From NCBI RefSeq assembly GCF_900113875.1, contig NZ_FORA01000005.1, positions 176,210-240,209 of the forward strand: a stretch of DNA of 64,000 bases. Reading direction: 5' to 3'. Source of the DNA: Jannaschia pohangensis (GTDB lineage: Bacteria > Pseudomonadota > Alphaproteobacteria > Rhodobacterales > Rhodobacteraceae). The stretch's first letter is position 1. The number at the start of each line of letters is the position of its first letter. Under the pieces are notes generated by a model that saw only the letters and a program-made list of their open reading frames with translations, was not told the DNA's origin and searched no databases. Positions 7,814 through 16,869 of the stretch are shown here, one piece after another. The position numbers and the translations under genes are program-made.

Positions 7814-9298
7814 TCAGAGGAAGGCTGTTTCCTCGAAACTGCGCAACTTCCGGCTGTGCAAGCGCTCCAAAGGCATATCCCGAAGCGATTCAACCGCCCG
7901 GATTCCGATGAGCAGATGTCGGCTGACTTGCGTCTTGTAGAAGTCCGACGCCATTCCCGGAAGCTTCAACTCGCCGTGCAGCGGCTTGTCGGAAACGCAG
8001 AGCAACGTTCCATAGGGGACGCGGAACCGAAAGCCGTTGGCGGCGATGGTCGCGCTTTCCATATCCAGCGCGACGGCCCGGCTTTGCGACAGGCGCTGCA
8101 CCGGGCCCGCCTGTTCGCGCAGCTCCCAGTTGCGGTTGTCGATGGTTGCCACGGTGCCGGTCCGCATGATCCGCTTGAGCTCGTAACCCTCGAGTTCGGT
8201 CACGCTGGCCACGGCGTTTTCCAGCGCGATCTGCACCTCGGCCAGGGCGGGCACGGGCACCCAGACGGGCAGGTCGTCGTCCAGCACGTGATCTTCGCGC
8301 AGATAGGCGTGGGCCAGGACGAAATCGCCCAGGCTCTGGGAATTGCGAAGACCCGCACAATGCCCGACCATCAGCCAGACATGGGGACGCAGCACGGCGA
8401 TGTGGTCGGTCGCGGTCTTGGCGTTCGACGGGCCGACACCGATGTTGACCAGCGTGATGCCCTGACCGTCCTTGCGGGTCAGGTGATAGCTGGGCATCTG
8501 CGGCATCTTGGGCGGATCGACCATTGCGCCGTCGGGGTCTTCGGCGGTCAGGCGTTGGCCTGCGGGGCCGACCAGTGCGACATAGCCCGACTCCGGATCG
8601 CGCAGGGCTTGACGGCCGTAGGCGATGAATTCGTCGACATAGAACTGGTAGTTCGTGAAGAGAACGTGGTTCTGGAAGTCGCGCGGGTCGGTCGCGGTGT
8701 AATGCGACAGGCGGGCCAGCGAATAATCCACCCGCTGGGCGGTGAAGGGGGCCAGCGGCTTGGCCCCGTCTTCGAAGGTAAAGCCCACGCCGTTGACGAT
8801 GGCGTCGTTCGTCGTCTGAAGGTCGGGCACGTCGAACACGTCGCGCATCAGGAAGGGTAGAACGCCGTCCTGCGGCACGGTCAGGTCGGCATCGTTCAGC
8901 ACGGCGAAGTGGATCGGGATCGGCGTCTGGGAATAGCCGACGGTCACCGGCACATCGTGCGACCGGATCAGAAGATCGATCTGCTGCGTCAGGTAATTGG
9001 CGAAGAGATCGGGCCGGGTGATCGTCGCCGCGTAATGCCCCGGCTCGGCCACATGGCCGAAGGACAGGCGGCTGTCGGTGCGCCCGTAGCTTGTCGTGGT
9101 GATCCGGATTTCGGGATAGAACGCGCGGTAGCGACAGGCAGGCATGCCGTCGCGGATCGCCTCCTGAAAGTGGGCGCGCAGATAGCCGGTCGCCGCGTCA
9201 TAGAGGCGGGACAACTCGGCCACGGCATCGGCGGCGTTGTCGAAGGCGTGGTGCGCGGTGTGGTCAGGCGCGCAGATCGGGGAAAGGTCGCTTGTCAT
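7814..9298 (-). CDS. amn: AMP nucleosidase
   Basis: Hydrolyses AMP to adenine and ribose 5-phosphate. The 494-aa product has the N-terminal AMP nucleosidase domain (RLYDAATGYLRAHFQEAI, YPEIRITTTSYGRTDSRLSF) and the C-terminal nucleoside-phosphorylase-like domain (NIGVGPSNAKTATDHIAVLRPHVWLMVGHCAGL, then DMESATIAANGFRFRVPYG). The DMES motif is the nucleobase/ribose-binding segment of the superfamily. It overlaps the adenine deaminase gene by 4 bases (ATGA), so AMP to adenine to hypoxanthine is encoded as a coupled unit. Confidence 0.95.
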   Translation of the reverse strand: MTSDLSPICAPDHTAHHAFDNAADAVAELSRLYDAATGYLRAHFQEAIRDGMPACRYRAFYPEIRITTTSYGRTDSRLSFGHVAEPGHYAATITRPDLFANYLTQQIDLLIRSHDVPVTVGYSQTPIPIHFAVLNDADLTVPQDGVLPFLMRDVFDVPDLQTTNDAIVNGVGFTFEDGAKPLAPFTAQRVDYSLARLSHYTATDPRDFQNHVLFTNYQFYVDEFIAYGRQALRDPESGYVALVGPAGQRLTAEDPDGAMVDPPKMPQMPSYHLTRKDGQGITLVNIGVGPSNAKTATDHIAVLRPHVWLMVGHCAGLRNSQSLGDFVLAHAYLREDHVLDDDLPVWVPVPALAEVQIALENAVASVTELEGYELKRIMRTGTVATIDNRNWELREQAGPVQRLSQSRAVALDMESATIAANGFRFRVPYGTLLCVSDKPLHGELKLPGMASDFYKTQVSRHLLIGIRAVESLRDMPLERLHSRKLRSFEETAFL

Positions 9299-11091
9299 GT
9301 GCTCTCGATAAGCTCGGTCAGTTCAAATTTCGTGACATCCACAAGGCCCAGATCGCTGATCCGCAATTCGGGGATCACCACAAGGGCCAGCAGGGAATGC
9401 TGCATATAGGCGTTGTTCAGGGTGCATCCCGCCTGGCGCATCGCCTGCATCAGGGCGCTGGCCTTGGCGGCGACCTCGGCGGCGGGGCTGTCGGACATGA
9501 GGCCCGCAATCGGCAGTTCGACCAGCGCGCGTTCGCGACCCTCGGCAAAGAGCGTGACGCCGCCCCCCACCTCGCGCAGACGGTTCGCGGCCAGCGCCAT
9601 ATTGGCGCGGTCGGTGCCGACGACGATCATGTGGTGGCTGTCGTGCGCCACGGTCGAGGCCATGGCCATCGGGCCGGAATATCCGAAGCCCGAGACGAAG
9701 GCGTTGACCACGCCGCCTGTCGCGCGGTGCCGTTCGACCAGGGCGATCTGACAGGTGTCGCCCGTCCCTTCGATCAACCCGTCGCGCACCGGCAGGTCCC
9801 GGCTGAGCGCCTTGGTCGGCGCCTGGTTCTCGACCACGCCGATGACGCGGACGGTGGCGTCGTTGGCCCCGGGCGGGGCCGCGATCTCGAAATCCGCATC
9901 GGTCAGGTCGCGGGCCATGTTCACCGTATCACGCGCCGATCCGGGCCAATTGAGGTGCGGGCAATCGACCACCAGCTTGCCATCGAGGGCGACCGTCTGG
10001 CCCAAGGCGATCACCCGGTGGATGGGCAGCGTCGCAAGATCGGACGTCAGGATCACATCGGCGCGCCGACCGGGAGCGATGGAGCCCAGTTCACGCTCCA
10101 GCCCGAAATGGGTCGCGGTGTTGATCGTGCACATCTGAAGCGCGACCATCGGGTCACAGCCGCAAGCGACCGCATGGGTATAGACGCGGTTCATGTGCCC
10201 ATCGTTGACCAGTGTGCCCGCCATGCAATCGTCGGTGCACAGGATGAAGTTGCGCGGGTCGAGGCCCTTTTCGGTGACGGCGGTGATCTGGGTTTCGACG
10301 TCATACCAGGCCGACCCGAGGCGCATCATCGACCGCATCCCCTGACGCACGCGGGCGATGGCATCCGCCTCGCAGGTGCCCTCATGATCGTCGGCCGGGC
10401 CGCCCGCCACATAGGCGTGAAAGGCGGGGCCAAGATCGGGCGAGGCATAATGCCCGCCGATGGTCTTGCCCGCACGGGCCGTCGCCGCCATCTCGGCCAG
10501 CATCTTGGGGTCGCCGTGGACCACGCCGGGGAAGTTCATCATCTCGCCCAGGCCGATGATGCCGGGCCAGGCCATCGCCTCGGCCACGTCGTCGGGCGTG
10601 ATCTCGTGACCCGTGGTTTCAAGGCCGGGGGCCGAGGGCGCACAGGACGGCATCTGGACGAACATGCTGCACGGTTGCATCCGCGCCTCGTCGTGCATCA
10701 GGCGGACGCCGGGCAGGCCCAGGACATTGGCGATCTCGTGCGGGTCGGTGAACATGGCGGTGGTGCCATGGGGGATGACGGCGGCACAGAACTCGGCGGG
10801 GGTCAGCATGCCCGACTCGACGTGCATGTGGGCATCGCAGAGGCCGGGGATGGCAAATAGACCCTCGGCCTCGATCACCTCGGTTTCGGGACCGATGCAA
10901 TGGCTGGCGTCCGGGCCGACATAGGCAAATCGGCCATGGGCGATGGCGATCTGCCAGTTCAGGATTTCGCGGGTGTGGACGTTGGCCACCTTCGCGCCGC
11001 GAATGACCGTCGTCGCGCTGGCCCGTCCGGCAGCGATGGCGATCAGGTCGGCGGCAACTTCGGGCCAGGAGGGGAGGGTCTCGGGCGACAT
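9295..11091 (-). CDS. ade: Adenine deaminase
   Basis: Converts adenine to hypoxanthine and ammonia; metal-dependent amidohydrolase superfamily. The 598-aa protein has the metal-binding GLCDAHMHVESGMLTP motif around residue 90, then HGTTAMFTDPHEIANVLG. LCTDDCMAGTLVNDGH and the C-terminal SGPMAMASTVAHDSHHMIVVG are both typical of Ade/AdeC. The start at 11091 (MSPETLPSWPEV) is preferred to an upstream ATG at 11211, since the additional 40 residues are arginine/proline-rich and would run under the divergent topoisomerase gene. First gene of an ade-amn operon. Confidence 0.95.
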   Translation of the reverse strand: MSPETLPSWPEVAADLIAIAAGRASATTVIRGAKVANVHTREILNWQIAIAHGRFAYVGPDASHCIGPETEVIEAEGLFAIPGLCDAHMHVESGMLTPAEFCAAVIPHGTTAMFTDPHEIANVLGLPGVRLMHDEARMQPCSMFVQMPSCAPSAPGLETTGHEITPDDVAEAMAWPGIIGLGEMMNFPGVVHGDPKMLAEMAATARAGKTIGGHYASPDLGPAFHAYVAGGPADDHEGTCEADAIARVRQGMRSMMRLGSAWYDVETQITAVTEKGLDPRNFILCTDDCMAGTLVNDGHMNRVYTHAVACGCDPMVALQMCTINTATHFGLERELGSIAPGRRADVILTSDLATLPIHRVIALGQTVALDGKLVVDCPHLNWPGSARDTVNMARDLTDADFEIAAPPGANDATVRVIGVVENQAPTKALSRDLPVRDGLIEGTGDTCQIALVERHRATGGVVNAFVSGFGYSGPMAMASTVAHDSHHMIVVGTDRANMALAANRLREVGGGVTLFAEGRERALVELPIAGLMSDSPAAEVAAKASALMQAMRQAGCTLNNAYMQHSLLALVVIPELRISDLGLVDVTKFELTELIEST

Positions 11092-11191
11092 GGCGAAGGG
11101 TGTCACGGGCTGGCGACGGGTGCAAGCTGGACCGGGGGCGGATTCGACCGCATCGCGGGAACCGGCGGGCCCCTGTCGGGCGTTGACCCGC

Positions 11192-12154
11192 ATGAGTGAT
11201 CCCGACCTCATCTATTATCCCGATGACCGCCCCGGCATTTCCCGCCGGAGGGCCGGACGCGGCTGGTCCTATCGGGCCGCCGACGGCACCACCATCGACG
11301 ACACAACCGAGCGGGACCGGATCGAGTCGCTCGCCGTGCCGCCTGCCTATGAGAACGTCTGGATCAGTCCGGAACATCGCGGCCATCTTCAGGCGACCGG
11401 CTATGACGCGCGGGCGCGCAAGCAGTACCGGTATCACGCGGACTGGTCGGAATGGCGGGCCTTGCGGAAATACGACGACCTTCCGGCCTTCGGTGCCGCG
11501 CTCCCCGCACTCCGCCGTCGCGTGGTCCGGGCCCTTGGCGGTGAAGCTGGCGAGCGGGATTTCGCGATTGCCGCGATCCTGCGCCTGATCGACAGGACGT
11601 CGATCCGGATCGGCTCTGAAATCTACCGGGCCGAAAACGGGACCGAGGGGGCAACCACCCTGCGGTCGCGCAATCTGCGCAGCGGCGAGGGGGGCCTTCG
11701 CCTCGACTGGCGGGCCAAGGGCGGAAAACGGGTCCGGCGGCAGCTGTCGGATCGCACCCTGATGCGGGCGCTGCACGATCTGGCCGACTTGCCCGGCGCG
11801 CCCCTGTTCGAATGGATCGAGGGCGACGCGCGGCACACTGTTCAGGCCGATCAGGTGAACGACTGGTTGCGCGATGCGACCGGTCTGGACACGGCGACCG
11901 CCAAGACCTTTCGCACCTGGAACGGATCGGTTGCGGCCCTTGCCCGTGCGTTGGACATAGGTCCCGGCGTCACGATCAAGGCCATGTCCGAGGCGGCGGC
12001 GGAGGCCTTGCACAACACGCCGACCATCGCGCGGACGTCGTATATCCACCCCGACGTCATCGATCTGGCCGAAACCTGGCGCGACCCGAAGGTGCCGGAA
12101 GGCCCGACTGGCCTGCGGCAGGCGGAACGGGCGCTTCTGAAGCTGCTAGGTTAG
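11192..12154 (+). CDS. DNA topoisomerase IB (poxvirus-like)
   Basis: 320-aa type IB enzyme that relaxes supercoils through a 3'-phosphotyrosyl intermediate. It begins MSDPDLIYYPDDRPGISRR, the normal bacterial TopIB opening. Visible catalytic-tetrad candidates are Arg in RTSIRIGSEIYRAENGT, Lys in DWRAKGGKRVRR, Arg in TAKTFRTWNGSVA, His in EALHNTP and the nucleophilic Tyr in ARTSYIHPDV. This order matches the vaccinia enzyme. It is divergent from ade with a ~100-base promoter region and convergent with the HupE-like gene, sharing 9 bases at the 3' ends. Confidence 0.95.
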   Translation: MSDPDLIYYPDDRPGISRRRAGRGWSYRAADGTTIDDTTERDRIESLAVPPAYENVWISPEHRGHLQATGYDARARKQYRYHADWSEWRALRKYDDLPAFGAALPALRRRVVRALGGEAGERDFAIAAILRLIDRTSIRIGSEIYRAENGTEGATTLRSRNLRSGEGGLRLDWRAKGGKRVRRQLSDRTLMRALHDLADLPGAPLFEWIEGDARHTVQADQVNDWLRDATGLDTATAKTFRTWNGSVAALARALDIGPGVTIKAMSEAAAEALHNTPTIARTSYIHPDVIDLAETWRDPKVPEGPTGLRQAERALLKLLG

Positions 12155-13309
12155 ATAGGGCAGGTCGCCCACCAACCCGATCCGGTTGAAGACCCAGTAG
12201 GTCCCGATTGCCGCAATGATCAACGACCCCGGAATGACGATGGCCTTGCGGTAGAACGGTTTTGACCCGAAGGGCAGGCCGAGGAGCAGGAAGGCGGTGG
12301 CGATGACGGCAAGCTGTCCGATCTCGACCCCGATGTTGAACGAAATCAGGCTGGCCACGAAATGCTGACCCAGGCCGAATTCCGACAGCACCGATGCAAA
12401 CCCCAGACCGTGCAGGAGACCGAACCCGAAGACCACGGCAATGCGCGGCCAGCCGATCTCCTTTTTCGGCCCGCCGATCACGTTCTCGACCGCGATCCAG
12501 ACGATGCTGAGCGCGATCAGCGTTTCAATGATCCACATGGTCGGCTGGACATAGCCGAGGGTAGCCAGGGCCAACGTCACGGTATGCGCGGCAGTAAAGG
12601 CCGTCACCTGCCAGAGCATGGGCCGCCAGGCGAGCGCATAGAAGAAGAGACCCAGGACGAACAGGATGTGATCGAGGCCCTTGGGAATGATGTGGTCGAA
12701 GCCCGACACGACATAGCGCGCGATCACCTGTCCCAGGGTCTGCTCGGCCACCCCTTCGCGCGGCATGGCATCGGTCATGGCGCCGCCGGTCAGATAGGCG
12801 TCATAGCTGCTCTCGCCGTCCCCCTGCCGCACGATCAACCCGCCGAGCGAGGCGTCCCAGCCGAAGACGACCGGCGTTCCGTCATCCGGAAGATCGGCGG
12901 TAAGGGTCAAACTGCTGTCACGCCGCACCTCCACATCGCCCACGTCGGGGATGTCGATTTCGCCCAGGACGATGGGCAAGTCGGTGTCGCCTGCCCGCAG
13001 GGTGATCTGCTCTGCGATGCCGGGCCAGGCCTCGGTCAGGGCCGTGCTCAGCTCGGCCGGGGGAAGGGCGCGCAGGCGGTCGTGAAACCCCGCAAGGGGC
13101 GAGTCGTTCGTGTCGGTTATTTCGTCAAGGTTCAGCCCCGCGATCAATGGCTCGATCGCCGTGGTAAGGGTGATCGTGACCTCGCTTTCGGTGATGATGA
13201 CATCCGAAACAGAGGGCTGCACCTCATGTGCCGAAACCGTGACGGCCCCGACCATTGACAAGACGGCGGCAAGGGCCACCCTGATCGCAACCCGCAGGAG
13301 AGAGAACAT
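12146..13309 (-). CDS. HupE/UreJ family membrane protein (putative nickel/cobalt uptake)
   Basis: 387 aa. A signal peptide ([20 protein letters not shown], cleavage near VSA-HE) precedes a ~170-aa periplasmic domain, and a C-terminal block of about six helices follows. GFDHIIPKGLDHILFVLGLF, FTAAHTVTLALATLG and FGFGLLHGLGFASVL are the histidine-bearing HupE_UreJ_2 signatures. Family members move Ni(II)/Co(II); the exact metal is not shown. The ATG at 13309 has GGAAAGG upstream; an in-frame ATG at 13348 lacks such a site. Its start codon shares the CATG at 13307-13310 with the divergent DUF4198 gene. Confidence 0.88.
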   Translation of the reverse strand: MFSLLRVAIRVALAAVLSMVGAVTVSAHEVQPSVSDVIITESEVTITLTTAIEPLIAGLNLDEITDTNDSPLAGFHDRLRALPPAELSTALTEAWPGIAEQITLRAGDTDLPIVLGEIDIPDVGDVEVRRDSSLTLTADLPDDGTPVVFGWDASLGGLIVRQGDGESSYDAYLTGGAMTDAMPREGVAEQTLGQVIARYVVSGFDHIIPKGLDHILFVLGLFFYALAWRPMLWQVTAFTAAHTVTLALATLGYVQPTMWIIETLIALSIVWIAVENVIGGPKKEIGWPRIAVVFGFGLLHGLGFASVLSEFGLGQHFVASLISFNIGVEIGQLAVIATAFLLLGLPFGSKPFYRKAIVIPGSLIIAAIGTYWVFNRIGLVGDLPYLT

Positions 13310-14114
13310 GACACGCCTTTCCAAGTTTACCATCATGGCAATGTGCATGATCGGCGCGCCGCTTCAAGCGCATGAATTCTGGATCGAGGCCGAGGACTAC
13401 ACCGCGGCGAGTGGCACGACCGTCTCGGCAACGTTCCGCAACGGCCAGGAACTCTCCGGTGCCGTCCTCAGCTATATCCCCGCCCGGTCGGCGCGATTCG
13501 ACATGGTTGTGGGCCAAGAGGTGGTGCCGGTTTCAAGCCGCATCGGCAACAACCCCGCCTTTCAGGTCGCGGGCCTGCCCGATGGCCTGCTGACCGTCAT
13601 TCAGGAGACGACGGCGCAGACCCTGGTCTACAGCGAATGGGAAAAATGGGTGAAATTCACTGAACACAAGGATTTCACCTTTGCGCAGCAGGCCCACATC
13701 GACCGCGGCTTGCCGCAAGAGGGCTTCAAGGAAAGCTATCTGCGATATGCGAAGGCCCTTATTGCCGTGGGCGATGGCGCCGGATCGGATGCCCGGCGCG
13801 GTCTGCGGGCCGAGATCGTGGCAGGGGCCAACCCCTATACCGACGATCTGAGCGGTGGTTTGCCCGTGCAGGTTTTCTTTGACGACGCGCCCAAGGCGAA
13901 TGCCCAGGTCGAGATGTTCGCCAAGGCCCCGAACGGAGAGGTGGAGGTCACATTGCATCGCACCGATGCGGACGGCCGCGTGACGCTGCCGGTGGTGGCC
14001 GGCCACGAATACCTGCTGGATTCGGTCACCGTCTTGCCGGTGGAGCCCGCCCTCGAAGGCGATCCGGTGTGGCAGACGCATTGGGCCGCGTTGACCTTCG
14101 CGGTGCCGCAGTAG
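13308..14114 (+). CDS. DUF4198 domain-containing periplasmic protein
   Basis: 268 aa with a signal peptide ([20 protein letters not shown], cleavage after A, mature [10 protein letters not shown]). The mature start HEFWIE and the central [18 protein letters not shown] / [17 protein letters not shown] strands are the DUF4198 pattern. Such proteins are predicted periplasmic components of nickel/cobalt uptake and often sit with HupE/UreJ or Nik/Cbi genes; here it is head to head with a HupE/UreJ gene. AGGAG lies 8 bases before the ATG. leuD follows after 32 bases on the same strand, so co-transcription is possible. Confidence 0.85.
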   Translation: MTRLSKFTIMAMCMIGAPLQAHEFWIEAEDYTAASGTTVSATFRNGQELSGAVLSYIPARSARFDMVVGQEVVPVSSRIGNNPAFQVAGLPDGLLTVIQETTAQTLVYSEWEKWVKFTEHKDFTFAQQAHIDRGLPQEGFKESYLRYAKALIAVGDGAGSDARRGLRAEIVAGANPYTDDLSGGLPVQVFFDDAPKANAQVEMFAKAPNGEVEVTLHRTDADGRVTLPVVAGHEYLLDSVTVLPVEPALEGDPVWQTHWAALTFAVPQ

Positions 14115-14146
14115 TAAGCGGTTCGGGTCATTCTCCGGAGGATCCC

Positions 14147-14752
14147 ATGGACAAGTTCGACAAAATCACCGGCGTTGCCGCCCCTCTGCCGCTGATCAAC
14201 ATCGACACCGACATGATCATCCCCAAGCAGTTCCTCAAGACGATCAAGCGGTCGGGTCTCGGGGTGAACCTGTTCGACGAGATGCGCTATGGCGACGACG
14301 GCGCCGAATTGCCGGACTTCGTCCTAAACCAGCCGGCCTATCGCAACGCGCAGATTCTGATTGCGGGCGACAATTTCGGCTGCGGCTCCAGCCGGGAGCA
14401 TGCGCCCTGGGCCCTGCTCGACTTCGGCATCCGTGTGGTCGTGGCGCCCAGTTTCGCGGACATCTTCTATAACAACTGCTTCAAGAACGGCATTCTGCCC
14501 ATTGCCCTGCCGCAGGATCAGGTCGACGCGCTCATGGAAGATGCCCGCAACGGCGAGAATGCGCGCATCACCGTCGATCTGGAGGCGCAAACCATCAGCG
14601 GCACCGACGGCACGACCTATGCCTTCGACGTCGACGCCTTCAAGAAGCATTGTCTGCTCAACGGGTTGGACGACATCGGGCTGACCATGGAGAAGGCCGC
14701 TTCGATCGATACCTTCGAGGCGAAGCTGGCACAGGACAGACCCTGGGTCTGA
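14147..14752 (+). CDS. leuD: 3-isopropylmalate dehydratase small subunit
   Basis: Small subunit of the LeuCD isomerase in leucine synthesis. 201 aa, beginning [20 protein letters not shown], with the LeuD hallmark [20 protein letters not shown] near residues 78-95 and [17 protein letters not shown] after it. CGGAGG precedes the ATG at 14147. The large subunit gene leuC is not in the window; leuB lies 2.1 kb downstream, separated by a membrane protein and an EEP-family gene. The DUF4198 gene ends 32 bases upstream. Confidence 0.97.
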   Translation: MDKFDKITGVAAPLPLINIDTDMIIPKQFLKTIKRSGLGVNLFDEMRYGDDGAELPDFVLNQPAYRNAQILIAGDNFGCGSSREHAPWALLDFGIRVVVAPSFADIFYNNCFKNGILPIALPQDQVDALMEDARNGENARITVDLEAQTISGTDGTTYAFDVDAFKKHCLLNGLDDIGLTMEKAASIDTFEAKLAQDRPWV

Positions 14753-14792
14753 CGTCAAGAACTTTAACATCCCATCGTAAATATTTGATTTT

Positions 14793-14825
14793 GCAAACCC
14801 TTCCCATGATTTGGGGAGGGTTTGC
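14793..14825 (+). terminator. Putative terminator hairpin after leuD
   Basis: Inverted repeat GCAAACCCTTCCC / GGGGAGGGTTTGC with a short loop, 40 bases past the leuD stop. It is followed by a weak CTTT tract on the plus strand. It probably ends or attenuates the leuD transcript, which would leave the downstream genes to their own promoter. Confidence 0.55.
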
Positions 14826-14995
14826 GGCTTTCTGGGCACACAAAACCGCTCAGGGCTTTTCGTTAGAACCCAGAAGGTTGCGGGGCGAAGTTAAACAAGG
14901 CAGGTTCAGGGCAAGAATGAGGCAGTCGCCCCAACGAGGGCAACAAGACAAACAAGGTCCCGCAACAGGGATCGACCGACAAGGATCGACAGGCA

Positions 14996-15841
14996 GTGAT
15001 TTCGCAGCTCCCAGGTGCGTGCATTCGTGCATTCCTCGTGGCCGTGATGGTTTTGACACCATCGCTGCTGCTGCCTGCGGGCGACCAGCAAGTGACGGAT
15101 GCTGCCGTTCTGATTGCCCTGTTTGCCGCCCTGTTCGTCATCGTCGAATACGGGTCGACCTATCCGGGTCTCGTCGAATTCCGGGGCGCGCCGCCGTTTA
15201 ACCGGGTGCGCTTCGGTATCCTGTTCCTGACGCTGACCCTGATCGCTCTGGCCGAAAGCGAGGCCTGGGATTCGTCGGTGTTGTCGCGGCTGGTGATGGC
15301 GGTCGGCGTTCTTCTGGGTCAATCGACCGACTTCCCCTTCAGCCCGGTGCGCCTGGTTATGTGGCTTCTGCCCGAAGGCACCACGCTGACCGAAGCGCGA
15401 TCGGTTCGTGCCGCGGCGGGCCTCGCCTATCTGGTCAGCCTTGTGGGTCTGACCGTCTTCGCGATCATGATCCGCCTGCGCGGCTGGCCATCGCCCACGG
15501 GAACGTTCAACGTCTGGATCAACCTGCCGACCTTCGATCCGACCGCCGGGGCGGATGTGGTCAAGCGACTGAACCGCGACGGCAGCGTTAACATTCTGTT
15601 AGGCCTTTTGCTGCCATATCTGACACCGCCGCTCGCCGTCTTCATCGCGCGGTCCTACGGGGTCTCGATGCTCGAAAGCCCGTTGATGATGACCTGGGTG
15701 ATGACGCTATGGGCCTTCTTTCCGGCATCGCTGTTCCTGCGCGGCATCGCGATGCGCAGGCTCGCCCTCATGATCTCGCAGAAGCGTCGCCGCTTCGCCA
15801 ACCCCGACGGCATCCCCGATCCGGCCTTCTTGCCGGCCTGA
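14996..15841 (+). CDS. Hypothetical multi-pass membrane protein
   Basis: 281 aa from a GTG at 14996 with AAGGA upstream. Five or six hydrophobic segments are visible: ACIRAFLVAVMVLTPSLLL, VLIALFAALFVIVEYG, FGILFLTLTLIAL, LAYLVSLVGLTVFAIMI, LLGLLLPYLTPPLAVFIA and a C-terminal WVMTLWAFFPASLFL. I recognise no named family; similar unnamed proteins occur beside leuB in Rhodobacteraceae. A basic C-terminal tail (SQKRRRFANP) should be cytoplasmic. It overlaps the next gene, so the pair is likely co-translated. Confidence 0.75.
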   Translation: MISQLPGACIRAFLVAVMVLTPSLLLPAGDQQVTDAAVLIALFAALFVIVEYGSTYPGLVEFRGAPPFNRVRFGILFLTLTLIALAESEAWDSSVLSRLVMAVGVLLGQSTDFPFSPVRLVMWLLPEGTTLTEARSVRAAAGLAYLVSLVGLTVFAIMIRLRGWPSPTGTFNVWINLPTFDPTAGADVVKRLNRDGSVNILLGLLLPYLTPPLAVFIARSYGVSMLESPLMMTWVMTLWAFFPASLFLRGIAMRRLALMISQKRRRFANPDGIPDPAFLPA

Positions 15842-16812
15842 TCTGGCTGGTCTGCGCGACCTGCGCCGCGCCGGACACATTTCGTTTCGCCACTTTCGAC
15901 ACCGGGCTGGGGCGCAAGGGTCCGGGTCTGATGCTGCGCGACCTGCAATCGGGCCGCGACGACCAGGCCGAAGCCGCGCTGGCCGTCATTCTGGCCGCGC
16001 GGGCCGATGTGATCCTTCTGGCGGATGTCGACTGGGATCTGGACGGTGTCGGTCTGACCGCGCTGACCGATCGTCTGCGCGATGGCGGGTTGGACTATCC
16101 CTATCGCGTCGCGCTTCGTCCCAATTCCGGCCTGCCGTCAGGCGTCGATCTGGATGGCAACGGGGTGGCGCACGAGGCGCGGGATGCGCTGGGCTATGGG
16201 TGGTTCACGGGCGACAGCGGTCTGGCGATCCTGTCGCGCCTGCCGCTGGATGAGATCGACGACCGCAGCGCCGTCCTCTGGTCCAGCCGGTCTGATGCCG
16301 CGGATGTCCTGCCCGAGGCGGCGCGCGCCGTTGTGCCGCTGGCCACCACCGCCCAATGGGTCGTTCCCGTTCAGATCGGCGGGACGCGTCTGACGCTGAT
16401 CACGATGGCGGCCGGAACGCCCGTTTTTGACGGACCCGAGGACAGGAACGGTCTGCGCAACGCGGATGAATTGCGATGGATCGCCGAATTGGCAGAGGAT
16501 GCGGCGCTGCCGCTGGTGCTTGGCCGCGCGAACCTTGACCCCGACCGGGGCGAGGGGGATCGCGCGGCGTTGCTATCCCTTCTGACACACCCGAAACTGG
16601 TTGATCCGATGCCGGAAAGTGCCAGCGCTGGCCGCGCGACCGTCGTCTGGGACAGTGTGGGGCCGATGCGCGTCGATTATGTCCTGCCGCCGCGCGGTCT
16701 TGGGGTGGTCAGCGCCGGGGTGATCTGGCCCGATGCGAGCGACCCCCTGGCGCAGATGGTCGAGCGTGCGGGCCCCGGTCGGTTGGTCTGGGTGGATGTG
16801 GCCATTCCTTGA
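15709..16812 (+). CDS. Endonuclease/exonuclease/phosphatase-family protein
   Basis: The frame encodes an EEP-fold domain: FRFATFDTGLGRKGP at the first strand, ADVILLADVDWDLDG for the metal-binding Glu/Asp position, SGLAILSRLPLDEIDD, and a final MRVDYVLPPRGLGV that matches the DYVL/DYIF motif. The hydrophobic GLLAGLIWLVCATCAAP before it is a likely export signal, giving a secreted or periplasmic nuclease/phosphatase. The 5' end is uncertain. The only canonical start is the ATG at 15709, which overlaps the preceding gene by 133 bases. A CTG at 15838 overlapping the upstream TGA (CTGA) is an alternative that would shorten the signal. Substrate unknown. Confidence 0.75.
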   Translation: MGLLSGIAVPARHRDAQARPHDLAEASPLRQPRRHPRSGLLAGLIWLVCATCAAPDTFRFATFDTGLGRKGPGLMLRDLQSGRDDQAEAALAVILAARADVILLADVDWDLDGVGLTALTDRLRDGGLDYPYRVALRPNSGLPSGVDLDGNGVAHEARDALGYGWFTGDSGLAILSRLPLDEIDDRSAVLWSSRSDAADVLPEAARAVVPLATTAQWVVPVQIGGTRLTLITMAAGTPVFDGPEDRNGLRNADELRWIAELAEDAALPLVLGRANLDPDRGEGDRAALLSLLTHPKLVDPMPESASAGRATVVWDSVGPMRVDYVLPPRGLGVVSAGVIWPDASDPLAQMVERAGPGRLVWVDVAIP

Positions 16813-16869
16813 CGCCCGAAGTCTCTCCGCTTAACGCCGGAGGCAAGGTAAATCGAAAGGCCCGGACAT

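Noticed and set aside
9292..10860. A 522-codon open frame antisense to the adenine deaminase gene
   Set aside because: Composition rich in Gly/His/Arg, no domain, no ribosome site; it mirrors the codon bias of the real gene.
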